Shown one piece after another: positions 19,765 through 29,268 of a stretch of DNA of 64,000 nucleotides (the stretch's first letter is position 1; each line of letters opens with the position of its first letter). The notes under the pieces were generated by a model. It did not search any database and was not told the origin of the DNA. It saw nothing but the letters and a program-made list of their open reading frames with translations. Both the position numbers and the translations under genes were made by a program. This stretch comes from Acinetobacter sp. BY419. Lineage in GTDB: Bacteria; Pseudomonadota; Gammaproteobacteria; Pseudomonadales; Moraxellaceae. The stretch is taken from NCBI RefSeq assembly GCF_019038395.1, contig NZ_JAGFXZ010000002.1, positions 62,001-126,000 of the forward strand, written 5' to 3'.

Positions 19765-21138
19765 GTGGATATCTTTCCAATCTCGTTAAAGTTGCAACAG
19801 CAACCTTGTCTGATTGTCGGTGGTGGACATATTGCCTACCGTAAAGCACTGCTACTACAAAAAGCCGGCGCGGTCATTCATGTGATTGCGCCTGAAATTG
19901 AAGAGAGTTTGTTGCGAATCGTGCAAAGCACACAAGGACAATATGCGCAGGCAGCTTTCCATCCTGAAGTTGCGTTACGCCCATATCGTCTGGTGATTGC
20001 AGCGACCGATGATCCTGCTGTGAATCGTCAGGTTTTTGAACTGTGTGAAGTGGAAAATGTGCTGGTCAACAGTGTTGATGATCTACCGCATTGTCGTTTT
20101 ATGGTGCCTGCAATTATTGACCGTTCGCCGCTGGTGATTTCGGTGGCATCAAATGGCACATCGCCGGTGTTATCACGGCAAATTCGGACTCAGCTTGAAA
20201 CGGCTATTCCACATGGGATGGGCAAGCTGGCTGAGTTTTCAGGAAAATGGCGCAGTACAGTGAAAGCTAAAATCCTCAATCCGGATGAACGCCGGATTTT
20301 TTGGGAAGATCTGTACGCCAGTCCGCTGAAAGAACAGGTGTTTAACGACAATATTGCCGAAGCAGATCGTCTGATCGAGCAGGCATTACAGGAATGGAAA
20401 CAGCCAAAAGGCGAAGTCTATCTGGTGGGTGCCGGTCCTGGAGATCCAGAACTGTTGACCTTAAAAGCCTTGCGTTTGATGCAGCAAGCAGATGTAGTCA
20501 TTTACGACCGTCTGGTTTCAGCGCCAATTATGGATCTGTGTCGCCGTGATGCGGAAAAGATCTATGTCGGTAAGGCGCGTTCCAATCATGCGGTGCCGCA
20601 GGATGGGATTAATGCCTTATTGGTCAAATATGCCAGTGAAGGGAAGCGTGTTTGTCGTCTCAAAGGCGGTGATCCGTTCATCTTTGGGCGTGGTGGCGAA
20701 GAAATTGAAGAACTGTTTGCGGCAGGTATTACTTTTCAGGTGGTTCCGGGTATTACCGCAGCTTCAGGTTGTTCGGCCTATGCCGGCATTCCATTAACCC
20801 ATCGGGATTATGCACAAAGTGTGCGTTTCCTGACAGGTCACTTAAAAGAAGGTTCGCCTGAACTGCCTTGGAGTCAGCTGGTCTATGAAAACCAGACCTT
20901 GGTGCTGTATATGGGACTGGTGGGGTTGGAAAGAATCTGTGCACAGTTAATTGCCCATGGTCAACGTGCAGATATGCCGGTGGCGCTGGTCTCTAAAGGG
21001 ACGACCCCTGAGCAGAAAGTAGTGGTGGGAACCCTGGCAGACATTGCATCCAAAGTATCTGAACATCAGATTCAAGCACCGACTTTAACCATTATTGGTG
21101 AAGTAGTTCGCTTGCGTGAACAATTGCAGTGGCAATAA
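19765..21138 (+). CDS. cysG: Siroheme synthase CysG
   Basis: Makes siroheme, the cofactor of sulfite and nitrite reductases, from uroporphyrinogen III. 457 residues with the full three-activity layout: an NAD-dependent dehydrogenase/ferrochelatase half (about 1-205, nucleotide loop LIVGGGHIAYRKA near 16-28) and a SAM-dependent uroporphyrinogen III methyltransferase half from about 215 (VGAGPGDPELLTLKAL). The start is GTG at 19765 with GAGG six bases upstream. It lies between serS and trmL in the same direction. Confidence 0.96.
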   Translation: MDIFPISLKLQQQPCLIVGGGHIAYRKALLLQKAGAVIHVIAPEIEESLLRIVQSTQGQYAQAAFHPEVALRPYRLVIAATDDPAVNRQVFELCEVENVLVNSVDDLPHCRFMVPAIIDRSPLVISVASNGTSPVLSRQIRTQLETAIPHGMGKLAEFSGKWRSTVKAKILNPDERRIFWEDLYASPLKEQVFNDNIAEADRLIEQALQEWKQPKGEVYLVGAGPGDPELLTLKALRLMQQADVVIYDRLVSAPIMDLCRRDAEKIYVGKARSNHAVPQDGINALLVKYASEGKRVCRLKGGDPFIFGRGGEEIEELFAAGITFQVVPGITAASGCSAYAGIPLTHRDYAQSVRFLTGHLKEGSPELPWSQLVYENQTLVLYMGLVGLERICAQLIAHGQRADMPVALVSKGTTPEQKVVVGTLADIASKVSEHQIQAPTLTIIGEVVRLREQLQWQ

Positions 21139-21170
21139 GCTGCCACTTATACCCCAAGTAGAGAAATTCT

Positions 21171-21647
21171 GTGATCCACGTTGTTTTATATGAGCCTGAA
21201 ATTCCTGCAAATACAGGTAATATCATTCGTCTGTGTGCCAATACGGGCGCGCAATTGCACCTGGTCAAGCCGCTAGGTTTTGAACTGGATGATAAAAAGC
21301 TGAAACGTGCCGGCCTTGATTATCATGAATATGCCAATATGCAGATTTGGGAAAATATCGAAGACTGTCTGGCCGATCTGGCAAGCAAAGGCATTGGTCT
21401 GGATGCAGTCTATCCACTCACCACTAAAGGTTCTGCAACGCCACATACCTCGGACTTAAACCGTCCTGTGGCCTTGTTAATGGGGCCGGAAACTCGTGGT
21501 CTACCGGAGCAGGTACGTATGCTGTTCCCGCAGCAGCACTGGATTCGTTTACCCATGGCAGAGAACTCTCGTAGTCTGAACCTGTCAAATGCCACCGCAG
21601 TGATTGTCTATGAGACTTGGCGTCAGCAGGGTTTTAAAACCCTTTAA
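21171..21647 (+). CDS. trmL: tRNA (cytidine/uridine-34-2'-O)-methyltransferase
   Basis: A SPOUT-fold enzyme that 2'-O-methylates the wobble base of tRNA-Leu isoacceptors using SAM. The 158-residue single-domain form is usual. Diagnostic are the N-terminal YEPEIPANTGNIIRLCAN, the GPETRGLP knot loop at about 103-110 and the C-terminal NLSNATAVIVYE. The start codon is GTG at 21171, 32 bp after the cysG stop codon. A stable terminator follows. Confidence 0.95.
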   Translation: MIHVVLYEPEIPANTGNIIRLCANTGAQLHLVKPLGFELDDKKLKRAGLDYHEYANMQIWENIEDCLADLASKGIGLDAVYPLTTKGSATPHTSDLNRPVALLMGPETRGLPEQVRMLFPQQHWIRLPMAENSRSLNLSNATAVIVYETWRQQGFKTL

Positions 21648-21668
21648 GCTGAAATCTGCGATAATTTT

Positions 21669-21695
21669 AAAAGCTACCTTCGGGTGGCTTTTTTA
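21669..21695 (+). terminator. Terminator of trmL
   Basis: Stem AAAGCTACC with GGTGGCTTT, TTCG tetraloop and T-run, 22 bp after the trmL stop codon. Confidence 0.9.
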
Positions 21696-21781
21696 TTTTG
21701 TGTAACAGATACATAAACTGCTTTGTACTTCATTGTATGCTTGGGTTTGAAATTTCATCAAAGACAATAAAAGGTGCAGCT

Positions 21782-22219
21782 TTGAAGCCTCTATTAAAAC
21801 TTGTCATCGCATGTTGCCTTGGAATCATGGCTGCTTCCGTGAGTGCGGAACAGGGTCGTGCTGCTACACCGGCAGCAAAGGAAGTCCAGCCCATTACTCA
21901 AGCAGAAATACAGCAGGGCTTGCTCAATATGCAGCAACGTTTAGATGCGCGTATCGAAAAGTGGGGACAGAGCTTGGATGCAGATGATTTTGAATGGACC
22001 TGGCGAGGGCGTAAGTTAAAGCAGGCCAAGCGTCAGGAAGTCTGTGAAATTTTTCAGGGTGTCGTAGATGAAATGTATCAGCTGGCCGTCAAGAATAAAG
22101 CCCGTTTAAACTCAGAAGACCAAAAGTTACTGTCCAATCGCAGCCTGTTTATTGAAAAACTGGGTTATGAAAATAATCGGGTCAATACCCGGATGGGTTT
22201 TGATTGCCATCTGCGTTAG
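21782..22219 (+). CDS. Uncharacterised exported small protein
   Basis: No named family recognised. With a TTG start at 21782 the protein is 145 residues and opens with a clear Sec signal peptide (KPLLKLVIACCLGIMAASVSA, cut before EQ); AAAAGG lies about ten bases upstream. An ATG at 21698 would add 28 residues before the signal, which is less plausible. The mature part is helical and charged, with two cysteines (QEVCEIF and FDCHL) that could form a disulfide in the periplasm. It is followed by its own terminator. Confidence 0.7.
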   Translation: MKPLLKLVIACCLGIMAASVSAEQGRAATPAAKEVQPITQAEIQQGLLNMQQRLDARIEKWGQSLDADDFEWTWRGRKLKQAKRQEVCEIFQGVVDEMYQLAVKNKARLNSEDQKLLSNRSLFIEKLGYENNRVNTRMGFDCHLR

Positions 22220-22242
22220 TCAAATCAAAAAATAAAAGACAT

Positions 22243-22269
22243 AAAAAAGGCGCACTAAGCGCCTTTTTT
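22243..22269 (+). terminator. Terminator after the exported small protein
   Basis: Stem AAAAAAGGCGC with GCGCCTTTTTT and ACTAA loop. It can act on both strands, serving the plus-strand gene and the convergent permease gene. Confidence 0.88.
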
Positions 22270-22287
22270 ATTTGAATTGGAACGATA

Positions 22288-23682
22288 TTATTTATCGTCA
22301 AATTCATTGTGCTGAGGTGCAGGGTGCTTGAAGCCTTTGGTTTTATAACCCAGGTACAAGATACCGCCAAATGCCCAGATCAGACCATATTTCAATGAGG
22401 TTTGATCAACTTCGAGCCATAAGGCAAACACGGCAATGAAACCTGCAAGTGGCACAATAACGAAGTTCAGGATTTCTTTTGCTGACTGGGTACGGCCATC
22501 ACGCAATGCATAACGTGAAATGACAGACAGGTTCACAAAACTGAATGCAGTCAAGGCACCAAAACTGATCAACGAAATCACAAAATCCAGGTCCATGAAA
22601 CCCGCTGTCAAGGCTACAGTACCGACAATCATAATGTTATAAGACGGTGTGTAGTTTTTCGGGCTGATATGACCGAATATTTTCTTGTTGATTACGCCAT
22701 CACGACCCATGGCATACATCAGACGTGATACACCTGCATGTGCAGAGATCCCTGATGCCATGACGGTAATGATTGCAAAACCAAGTACATACGCCTGGAA
22801 TAATGAACCACCCACCAGCATCAAAATTTCCGGCTGAGTTTCAGCAATATTCTGGAAATATGTGCTCGGATTATTCGGGAAGTAAATCTGCATGAAGTAA
22901 GTGCTGATAATGAAAATGATACCTGCAATTAAAGCGGTCAAGAAAATCGCTTTAGGCAAGGTTTTTTCAGTATCTTTGGTTTCTTCAGCCAGCGAGCTTA
23001 AAGAGTCAAAACCGGTGAATGAGAAGCACAGTAAAGTAGCACCAGTAATTAGTGCACCTACTGATGTGAGCTCATTCCAGAACGGTTCCAGACTCCAGAG
23101 CTGATAACGCTGCTCGGCCGTGATCGGGCCATCCGCATTAAAGCCAGCTTGTAATTTGCTGTAGACCATCCAGGTAAATACCGCAATCACGATCAACTGT
23201 ACGAACACAATCAGACTGTTAAAGTTGGCCACGAAACGCGCACCGCGTAAGTTGACCCCAGTCATGAATGCCGTGAGTACAACGACCCATACCCAATGAT
23301 TCACATCAGGGAATAACGCTTCGAGGTAAATGACCGCAAGAATAATATTGACCATCGGCGACAATAAATAATCGAGCCAAGATGACCATCCCACCATAAA
23401 GCCCACATTCGGGTGAATGGATTTTTGTGCATAGGTATAGGCCGAACCCGACGATGGGTAGCGACGAATCATATGACCATAGCTTAAAGAGGTTAACAAA
23501 ATTGCAATTAATGCAAAAATGTAAGAGGTAGGAACATGGAAGTTACTTTCTGCAGATACTAGGCCGAAAGTATCAAACAAGGTCATGGGTTGAATATAAG
23601 CTAAACCAATAATAATGATGTGCCAGAGACCTAGCGTTTTTTGCAGTTTAGCTGCCGATTGAGTCCCAGTAATATTAGTCAA
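22288..23682 (-). CDS. APC-family amino acid / polyamine permease
   Basis: A 464-residue inner-membrane transporter of the amino acid-polyamine-cation superfamily with about 12 hydrophobic helices. The unwound TM1 segment (LGLWHIIIIGLAYIQPMTLF), the YPSSGSAYTYAQ loop near residues 75-86, and CFSFTGFDSLSSLAEET near 215-231 are family hallmarks. It resembles PuuP-like importers, so an amino acid or polyamine is the probable substrate, but this cannot be decided. The gene is monocistronic and preceded by a 270-bp leader with two stable hairpins, which suggests RNA-level control. Confidence 0.85.
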   Translation of the reverse strand: MTNITGTQSAAKLQKTLGLWHIIIIGLAYIQPMTLFDTFGLVSAESNFHVPTSYIFALIAILLTSLSYGHMIRRYPSSGSAYTYAQKSIHPNVGFMVGWSSWLDYLLSPMVNIILAVIYLEALFPDVNHWVWVVVLTAFMTGVNLRGARFVANFNSLIVFVQLIVIAVFTWMVYSKLQAGFNADGPITAEQRYQLWSLEPFWNELTSVGALITGATLLCFSFTGFDSLSSLAEETKDTEKTLPKAIFLTALIAGIIFIISTYFMQIYFPNNPSTYFQNIAETQPEILMLVGGSLFQAYVLGFAIITVMASGISAHAGVSRLMYAMGRDGVINKKIFGHISPKNYTPSYNIMIVGTVALTAGFMDLDFVISLISFGALTAFSFVNLSVISRYALRDGRTQSAKEILNFVIVPLAGFIAVFALWLEVDQTSLKYGLIWAFGGILYLGYKTKGFKHPAPQHNEFDDK

Positions 23683-23730
23683 CGGCGTTATCCTCTTAAT
23701 CGTTGATCAAGGATCAGTCATATTTAATAA

Positions 23731-23800
23731 GGATCGTTTGAGACGAACGATCCCCCCTACAGTTTTCTATAAAAGCCCGCCAATCTACTTGAAAAGAGCG
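23731..23800 (-). promoter_or_regulatory. Structured leader of the APC permease gene
   Basis: Two hairpins lie between the dehydrogenase terminator and the permease start. The distal one (about 23768-23806) pairs AAAAGCCCGC with GCGGCTTTT and on the minus strand is followed by TTTTATAG. The proximal one at 23731-23753 is perfect, GGATCGTT with AACGATCC and a 7-nt loop. I do not recognise a known riboswitch. Confidence 0.5.
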
Positions 23801-23886
23801 GCTTTTACTAGCTATTTTTTTGACTTTTGTCCTGCATTAAATGTGCCATTCAAAAAACAAATTGAATTTTTTGCTTATGCAAGATA

Positions 23887-23918
23887 AAAGCCCGATGTTT
23901 AAAAAAACATCAGGCTTT
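23887..23918 (-). terminator. Terminator of the SCP2-dehydrogenase operon
   Basis: Stem AAAGCCTGATGTTT with AAACATCGGGCTTT on the minus strand (one mismatch), about 30 bp after the dehydrogenase stop codon. Confidence 0.88.
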
Positions 23919-23950
23919 AATTTTCGCTATATTGGCTTATTTTTCAGTAA

Positions 23951-25135
23951 TTACCAAGCCTTTTTTAAGATAGATTTTAAATCTTCCAGAGTGGCTTCTT
24001 TCGGGTTATAAATGATGGAACCATCATTTAAGGCTTTCTCCGCCACTTCATCCAGTTGTGCTTCAGAAATCTTAGCAGTTTCACGTAATGTGCGTGGCAA
24101 TTTGGTCAGACTGTAAATACGGTCACGCATGGTGAGAATGGTCGCAATGGTTTTGTCTGCGCGCAAATGCGCTGGCGTTTGCGCATAAATATCCGGGCCG
24201 GCCAAAGGGAGTAAGAGGTCAGCAATCTTATCGCCATTGACCTCTTTGTTGTATTCCAGCACATAAGGCAGGAACAAGTTCATGCACAGGCCATGTGGCA
24301 GGTGGGCCACAGCACCGAGCGAGTGTCCAAGTGAATGCACTATGCCAACCATCGAGTTGGAAAATGCAATTCCTGCCATGGTCGAAGCCTGAGCCAGTTC
24401 CAGACGGCCTTGTGCATCGGAAGGATTATCCAGCACATTAAATAGATGGGTACTGATCTTCTTGACGGCGGCAGTCGCATAAGCATCCGAAATCGGATTG
24501 GCTGCCATGCAAGTATAAGCTTCGACCGCATGGGTCATGGCATCCATTGCTGTCATGGCGGTTAAATGTGGCGGCAAAGTCTGGGTCATGCGCGGATCTA
24601 AAATCGCAGCGTGCGGCATCAGATAATAAGATGCAAACGGCATTTTAACGTTCTTCTCAGTATCAGATACGACAGCGACCATAGTCACTTCTGAACCTGT
24701 ACCCGAGGTGGTTGGAATCACAAAAAATGGCTTCAGTGGTTTAGGCAGGTTATGTGCACCAGAATATTTCAATAGGTCATCACCGCCTTCCGACACCAGA
24801 ATATTGGTGGCTTTGGAAGTGTCAATGACTGAACCACCGCCTACGGCAATAATCGCATCACAGTGATTTTCACGATACAGCTTTGCCGCCCTGCGTACGG
24901 TACCCAAACTAGAGTCGGGTGGGACGTCATCAAAAATTGCTACAATCGCGGCATCCGCCATTTCAAATGCAGCTTCAATCGGTGCCAGCAGATTGTTGGC
25001 GCGTACACCTTTGTCAGTAATGATGAGTGGACGTTTTGCGCCCAGAGTCGCAAGTTCAAACGGAATATGTTCTAACGCGGCATGACCGGCAATCACCTTG
25101 ACCGGACAGAAAAATTCATAATAAGGTTTAGCCAT
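23951..25135 (-). CDS. Iron-containing alcohol dehydrogenase
   Basis: A group III, NAD(P)-dependent, metal-dependent alcohol dehydrogenase of the AdhB/FucO type. The 394-residue protein has the nucleotide-binding loop AVGGGSVIDTSKA (about 97-109) and GTGSEVT, and the metal-ligand block with spaced histidines HSLGHSLGAVAHLPHG (about 265-280). Start chosen at ATG 25135, with GGAG eight bases upstream; it lies one base after the upstream stop, so it is coupled to the SCP2-like gene. Substrate is unknown; the partner hints at a hydrophobic alcohol or aldehyde. The ORF could also start at a GTG three codons earlier. Confidence 0.92.
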   Translation of the reverse strand: MAKPYYEFFCPVKVIAGHAALEHIPFELATLGAKRPLIITDKGVRANNLLAPIEAAFEMADAAIVAIFDDVPPDSSLGTVRRAAKLYRENHCDAIIAVGGGSVIDTSKATNILVSEGGDDLLKYSGAHNLPKPLKPFFVIPTTSGTGSEVTMVAVVSDTEKNVKMPFASYYLMPHAAILDPRMTQTLPPHLTAMTAMDAMTHAVEAYTCMAANPISDAYATAAVKKISTHLFNVLDNPSDAQGRLELAQASTMAGIAFSNSMVGIVHSLGHSLGAVAHLPHGLCMNLFLPYVLEYNKEVNGDKIADLLLPLAGPDIYAQTPAHLRADKTIATILTMRDRIYSLTKLPRTLRETAKISEAQLDEVAEKALNDGSIIYNPKEATLEDLKSILKKAW

Positions 25136-25136
25136 G

Positions 25137-25670
25137 TTATACACTCCGTTTTAAATAAGATTGAGCGATTTTTAGATAAATGCTGCTCGCTTCGCTTAGT
25201 TTTTCTTTTAGGCTGAGATTGCTTGGATATTCTTTGACAGCCAGTTGCGCCACCAGTTTGGGTAAAATCAGTGCTTCCATTTTATTCAGGCAGCGTACCA
25301 GACGAATGGCATTAGAAATATCGCCATCGGCAATCATGCGGTCATTGGCAAAAGCTTGAGAGGTACTTTCCTGAAAAGAAAATACCAAAAAGGCATGGTG
25401 CAGGTGCTTAAAGGTAATGGTTAAATCAGGCGCTTTTTCCAGATTTTTGACCAGTTCCAACTGTTTGTTTTCGGTGACCCGCGCCACAAAGGCCGGGCCA
25501 TGCGGAAAGACTTTCATGGAAAGACTGAAATTAACGGGAAAATGAGCCACTTCCTGTTTGATTTCTTCATCCACCTGACTTGCCATGACCAGACCGCGGC
25601 CAATCACATCCATCATGAGTTTGACATAGGCAAGCTGCAAAGCGGGTTTTACGGATTTAGTTGCAATCAC
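25137..25670 (-). CDS. SCP2 sterol-binding-like protein
   Basis: A 177-residue soluble protein whose central part (about 45-130) resembles the SCP2/UbiJ-type lipid-binding fold: PVNFSLSMKVFPHGPAFVARV, LTITFKHLHHAFLVF, then a helix with a run of charged residues. Such domains bind fatty acyl or isoprenoid ligands. The start is GTG at 25670 with AGGG upstream. It is the first gene of a two-gene operon with the iron alcohol dehydrogenase, suggesting that it presents or shuttles a hydrophobic substrate, which is inference. Family assignment is moderate. Confidence 0.65.
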   Translation of the reverse strand: MIATKSVKPALQLAYVKLMMDVIGRGLVMASQVDEEIKQEVAHFPVNFSLSMKVFPHGPAFVARVTENKQLELVKNLEKAPDLTITFKHLHHAFLVFSFQESTSQAFANDRMIADGDISNAIRLVRCLNKMEALILPKLVAQLAVKEYPSNLSLKEKLSEASSIYLKIAQSYLKRSV

Positions 25671-25744
25671 GTGATGATCCCTATCTCGATATTATTAGTT
25701 TAGAGTAAATACTCTAATTTATTTGGGGGTGAAATGCAAAGGCT

Positions 25745-26404
25745 TTATCTTTGCTCGACAGTTACCTGATTAAAGTAACCGCTGTGGCGCAAAGTTTCAA
25801 TAATTTCACGACATAACTGGTTGAATTGTGGTGGTTGTGCTAGCAGGTCACTCATGCGAACCATTTCCAGTCCCGCATAACCACAAGGGTTAATGGTATT
25901 AAATCCGCTCAGGTCACAATCCAGATTCAGGGAAAGACCATGATAGCTACGGCCTTTACGAATTTTAAAACCCAATGAACCAATCTTACGCTCAGCCACA
26001 TATACACCCGGTGCATCTGGTTTGGCATAAGCATCGATGCCGTATTTTTTCAGTAGATCAATCATCAGGTTTTCAGTATAAGATACCAGTGTGCGCACAT
26101 TCCAGCCCAGTCGATTCAGGTCAAACATGAAATATGCCACCAATTGACCTGGACCATGCCAAGTAACCTGACCGCCCCGATCGGTCTGAATCACCGGGAT
26201 ATTGCTCGGTATCAGAATATGTTCTGGCTTGCCGGCCTGACCTTGAGTCAATACGTCCTGATGTTGCAGAATCCACAATTGATCCGGGCTATGTTCATCA
26301 CGGTTTTCCGTAAATGTTTTCATTTCCAGAAAACGATCTTCATAAGGCGTAAGATCGTGATATTGACGAATGATCAGCTCGGGCTTTTGCAGCACATCAG
26401 TCAC
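25745..26404 (-). CDS. lipB: Octanoyltransferase LipB
   Basis: Transfers octanoyl from acyl carrier protein to lipoyl domains, the first step of protein lipoylation in the cytoplasm. The 219-residue protein has the [16 protein letters not shown] motif at 76-91, the catalytic Lys140 in ERKIGSLG and the catalytic Cys174 in INPCG. The start is GTG at 26404, with AGGA nine bases upstream. It follows the ybeD-like gene, as in E. coli, but a terminator lies between them here. lipA is not in the window. Confidence 0.95.
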   Translation of the reverse strand: MTDVLQKPELIIRQYHDLTPYEDRFLEMKTFTENRDEHSPDQLWILQHQDVLTQGQAGKPEHILIPSNIPVIQTDRGGQVTWHGPGQLVAYFMFDLNRLGWNVRTLVSYTENLMIDLLKKYGIDAYAKPDAPGVYVAERKIGSLGFKIRKGRSYHGLSLNLDCDLSGFNTINPCGYAGLEMVRMSDLLAQPPQFNQLCREIIETLRHSGYFNQVTVEQR

Positions 26405-26514
26405 AGGGAGTGTCCTTGGTAATTATAAAAAACTGGTCATAATTATAATGATTTCGGCATGAAATGGGGGTAAGGATCGGCAATATTTCACCACTAGCTT
26501 AGCTTGGTACAGGC

Positions 26515-26542
26515 AGAAAAAAACACGCCCTGAAGCGTGTCT
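26515..26542 (-). terminator. Terminator of the ybeD-like gene
   Basis: Stem ACACGC with GCGTGT on the minus strand followed by TTTTTT, about 35 bp after the stop codon of the DUF493 gene. Confidence 0.85.
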
Positions 26543-26576
26543 CTTTATATTTATCAAGCCTGAAGCAAAATAAGGC

Positions 26577-26864
26577 TTAAAGCGCAGTTTTGATCAGCGG
26601 ACAAGCTGCCAGGTCAGCATATACTGCATGAACCTGTTCCAGTTCCAGAAAACGCAGTTGGGCAGTGATCGAATGATATTTGCCAGTACGCGAAGGCGTT
26701 ACTGTCATTTGGCTGCCATCAAAGTCAGGAAAATGCTTTACAAAGATATCATTCACGGCCTGATGCAGTTCAGAACCAGCAAAGCCAATCAGTTTAATTG
26801 GATAGTCCATCGGGAACACCCAGAGATGTTCCTGTAATTCGCGAGAAGGTGTGCGGTCTAACAT
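26577..26864 (-). CDS. ybeD: YbeD-family (DUF493) protein
   Basis: A 95-residue protein of the DUF493/YbeD family, small ACT-like alpha-beta proteins sitting next to lipB in many gammaproteobacteria; the function is unproven. The strand-helix-strand pattern PIKLIGFAGSELHQAVNDIF, SRTGKYHSITAQLRF and the closing helix match. The start is ATG 26864, with the very strong ribosome-binding stretch TAGGGGGGA eight bases upstream; a longer frame extends 28 codons further but is not supported. It is downstream of rpoD. Confidence 0.85.
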   Translation of the reverse strand: MLDRTPSRELQEHLWVFPMDYPIKLIGFAGSELHQAVNDIFVKHFPDFDGSQMTVTPSRTGKYHSITAQLRFLELEQVHAVYADLAACPLIKTAL

Positions 26865-26884
26865 GGTAGTCCCCCCTAATTTGA

Positions 26885-26910
26885 AACGCCTGCAATCATG
26901 CAGGCGTTTG
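26885..26910 (-). terminator. Possible terminator after rpoD
   Basis: A perfect stem, AAACGCCTGC with GCAGGCGTTT (ATGATT loop), lies between rpoD and the ybeD-like gene. It lacks a proper U-run on the minus strand, so termination may be partial. Confidence 0.55.
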
Positions 26911-26978
26911 GGTCTGTCTTGGTACTTAAAATGGAGACTGATAATCAAATTTCAAGTCTCCATAACAAGCATCAAATC

Positions 26979-28871
26979 TTAATCATTCTCAAGGAATGAA
27001 CGTAAGTGTTCTGAACGCGATGGATGGCGAAGTTTACGCAGTGCTTTCGCTTCAATCTGACGAATACGTTCACGTGTTACATCAAACTGTTTACCCACTT
27101 CTTCCAAGGTATGGTCAGTCGGCATGTCGATACCAAAACGCATTTTCAGGACTTTGGCTTCACGTTCGGTCAGGTTTTCCAGAACTTCGCGTGTTGCTTC
27201 CTTTAGGCCTTCAGACGTGGCAGCATCAATTGGTGAAGTGATATTGCTGTCTTCAATGAAGTCACCCAGATGCGAATCTTCATCATCACCGATCGGTGTT
27301 TCCATTGAAATCGGTTCTTTCGCAATTTTCAGCACCTTACGTACTTTTACTTCGTCCATATCCAGACGTTCGCCCAGTTCTTCAGGTGTCGGTTCACGGC
27401 CCATTTCCTGTAGAAGCTGACGAGATACACGGTTGATCTTGTTGATCGTTTCGATCATGTGTACTGGAATACGAATGGTACGCGCCTGATCCGCAATCGA
27501 ACGGGTGATTGCCTGACGAATCCACCAAGTCGCATAAGTCGAGAATTTATAACCACGACGGTATTCAAACTTGTCTACGGCTTTCATCAGACCGATGTTA
27601 CCTTCCTGAATCAGATCCAGGAACTGCAAGCCACGGTTGGTGTATTTTTTCGCAATCGAAATCACCAGACGCAAGTTGGCTTCGACCATTTCTTTCTTGG
27701 CACGACGTGCTTTAGCTTCACCGACTGCCATACGTTTGGCAATGTCTTTAATGCCTTTAACATCAAGACCTAGTTCTTTTTCGATATCAGCAATTTTTTG
27801 CTGGAAGGCTAATACATCTGGACGTACTTTTTCCAGATAAGCTTTCTGGTCAGCAGGGGTTTTCGCAATCTGCTCGTCTAACCAGGCTGGATTCGACTCC
27901 TGGCCTGGGAAGCTGGTACGGAATTGAGTACGATCCATACGGCCACGACGCACTGCATAACGCATTACTTCACGTTCTGCACCACGAATCTGGTCATGCG
28001 TGCCACGAATCATTTCAGAAATGATATCGAACAGGCGCGGGGTGAATTTGAACATCATGAATACAGTTGCAAGTGCCTGCAAAGCTTCTTCAGCCTGTTT
28101 GCTGTCACGACCATATTTTTCAAGCATCGCTTTGGTATGCAGCCATGCATTTTCCAGTTCAGTGAAACGCGCTTTGGCAATTTCAGGATCTGGGCCAGAG
28201 TCAGCTTCTGAATCATCTTCAGTTTCAGTTTCAGCTTCTTCCTCTTCATCATCGTCCAGTTTTACGTCTTTGGTCGATTTTTTCGAGTCAGTCTCATCTA
28301 CAACAGCAAGTACGGCTTCTTCTTCTAGAACTTCAGGAATTTCTTCATCTGATTCAGGGTCTAAGTAACCTGATAAAAGGTCAGAAAGACGGCGTTCGCC
28401 CGCTTCATAATCTTTGTATTCTTGGAGTACAACTTCTACCGCATTCGGCCAGTAAGCAATCGAGTGCAAAACATCACGAATACCTTCCTCGATGCGTTTT
28501 GCAATGCTAATTTCGCCTTCACGTGTTAAAAGCTCAACGGTACCCATTTCACGCATATACATACGGACTGGGTCAGTGGTACGACCTGGCTCATTTTCTA
28601 CAGATGCAAGTACTGCTGCAGCTTCTTCTTCTGCAACTTCATCGGCAGCTTCTGCAGTATCCTCGAACATCGTATCATCAGATTCAGGCGCACGATCATG
28701 TACAGGAATACCAACGTCATTCAGCATCTGAATGATATCTTCAATCTGCTCGCTTTCGGTGATGGAGTCCGGCAGATGATCGTTAACCTCAGCGAAGGTT
28801 AAATAACCTTGTTCTTTGCCTCGGCTAATCAGAGCCGCTACTTGAGAAGTAGGGGAAGTTATATCGCTCAT
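26979..28871 (-). CDS. rpoD: Primary sigma factor RpoD (sigma-70)
   Basis: The housekeeping sigma factor. 630 residues with region 1.1 (about 1-80), region 1.2 ([24 protein letters not shown]), the gammaproteobacterial non-conserved insert with a long acidic stretch around 175-225, and region 2 with [21 protein letters not shown]. Region 3 follows, and region 4.2 ends the protein with the helix-turn-helix [30 protein letters not shown] provides a ribosome-binding site for ATG 28871. It stands alone: dnaG is 15 kb away and rpsU is not in the window, unlike in E. coli. Confidence 0.97.
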   Translation of the reverse strand: MSDITSPTSQVAALISRGKEQGYLTFAEVNDHLPDSITESEQIEDIIQMLNDVGIPVHDRAPESDDTMFEDTAEAADEVAEEEAAAVLASVENEPGRTTDPVRMYMREMGTVELLTREGEISIAKRIEEGIRDVLHSIAYWPNAVEVVLQEYKDYEAGERRLSDLLSGYLDPESDEEIPEVLEEEAVLAVVDETDSKKSTKDVKLDDDEEEEAETETEDDSEADSGPDPEIAKARFTELENAWLHTKAMLEKYGRDSKQAEEALQALATVFMMFKFTPRLFDIISEMIRGTHDQIRGAEREVMRYAVRRGRMDRTQFRTSFPGQESNPAWLDEQIAKTPADQKAYLEKVRPDVLAFQQKIADIEKELGLDVKGIKDIAKRMAVGEAKARRAKKEMVEANLRLVISIAKKYTNRGLQFLDLIQEGNIGLMKAVDKFEYRRGYKFSTYATWWIRQAITRSIADQARTIRIPVHMIETINKINRVSRQLLQEMGREPTPEELGERLDMDEVKVRKVLKIAKEPISMETPIGDDEDSHLGDFIEDSNITSPIDAATSEGLKEATREVLENLTEREAKVLKMRFGIDMPTDHTLEEVGKQFDVTRERIRQIEAKALRKLRHPSRSEHLRSFLEND

Positions 28872-29268
28872 CTTTTGCTTACTCTTCGTTGAATCTGTGA
28901 CAGTAAAAAATCGTACAGCTTTGCACGACTTAAGCTCATTAAATTTAGTGAATAGCCTACATATTTCATCAGGATATTCAGCGTTAAGGCTGTCTGATAA
29001 AATATTTAAAATGAAATTCAGTAATTTAAGATGGGGGTGAATTTGTTATTTTCAAGTCCAACCCCTGCGTATCTGTATTTGACCAAAAAATATGTAGTCA
29101 AAAAACATAAGGACGCAGGGTGGATTATATCATGCCACACAATAAACTTAGAAAAAAGCCCTATTTACAAATTTAAAATACGAAAATTTAAATAAAACTT
29201 GACTTGTGATTTTAGGCAAGATAAATAGCGCTAAAACCATTTACATTTTTCACTATGAGGAAGTTTTA
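28872..29268. promoter_or_regulatory. rpoD / PA3496-like divergent region with nested inverted repeats
   Basis: About 400 bp without a gene. It contains CCCTGCGT at 29063-29070 paired with ACGCAGGG at 29113-29120, and nested inside, TTTGAC at 29078-29083 paired with GTCAAA at 29097-29102. A plus-strand promoter candidate is TTGACT at 29199-29204 with TAAATA at 29222-29227. The rest is AT-rich and shows nothing else. Confidence 0.5.
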
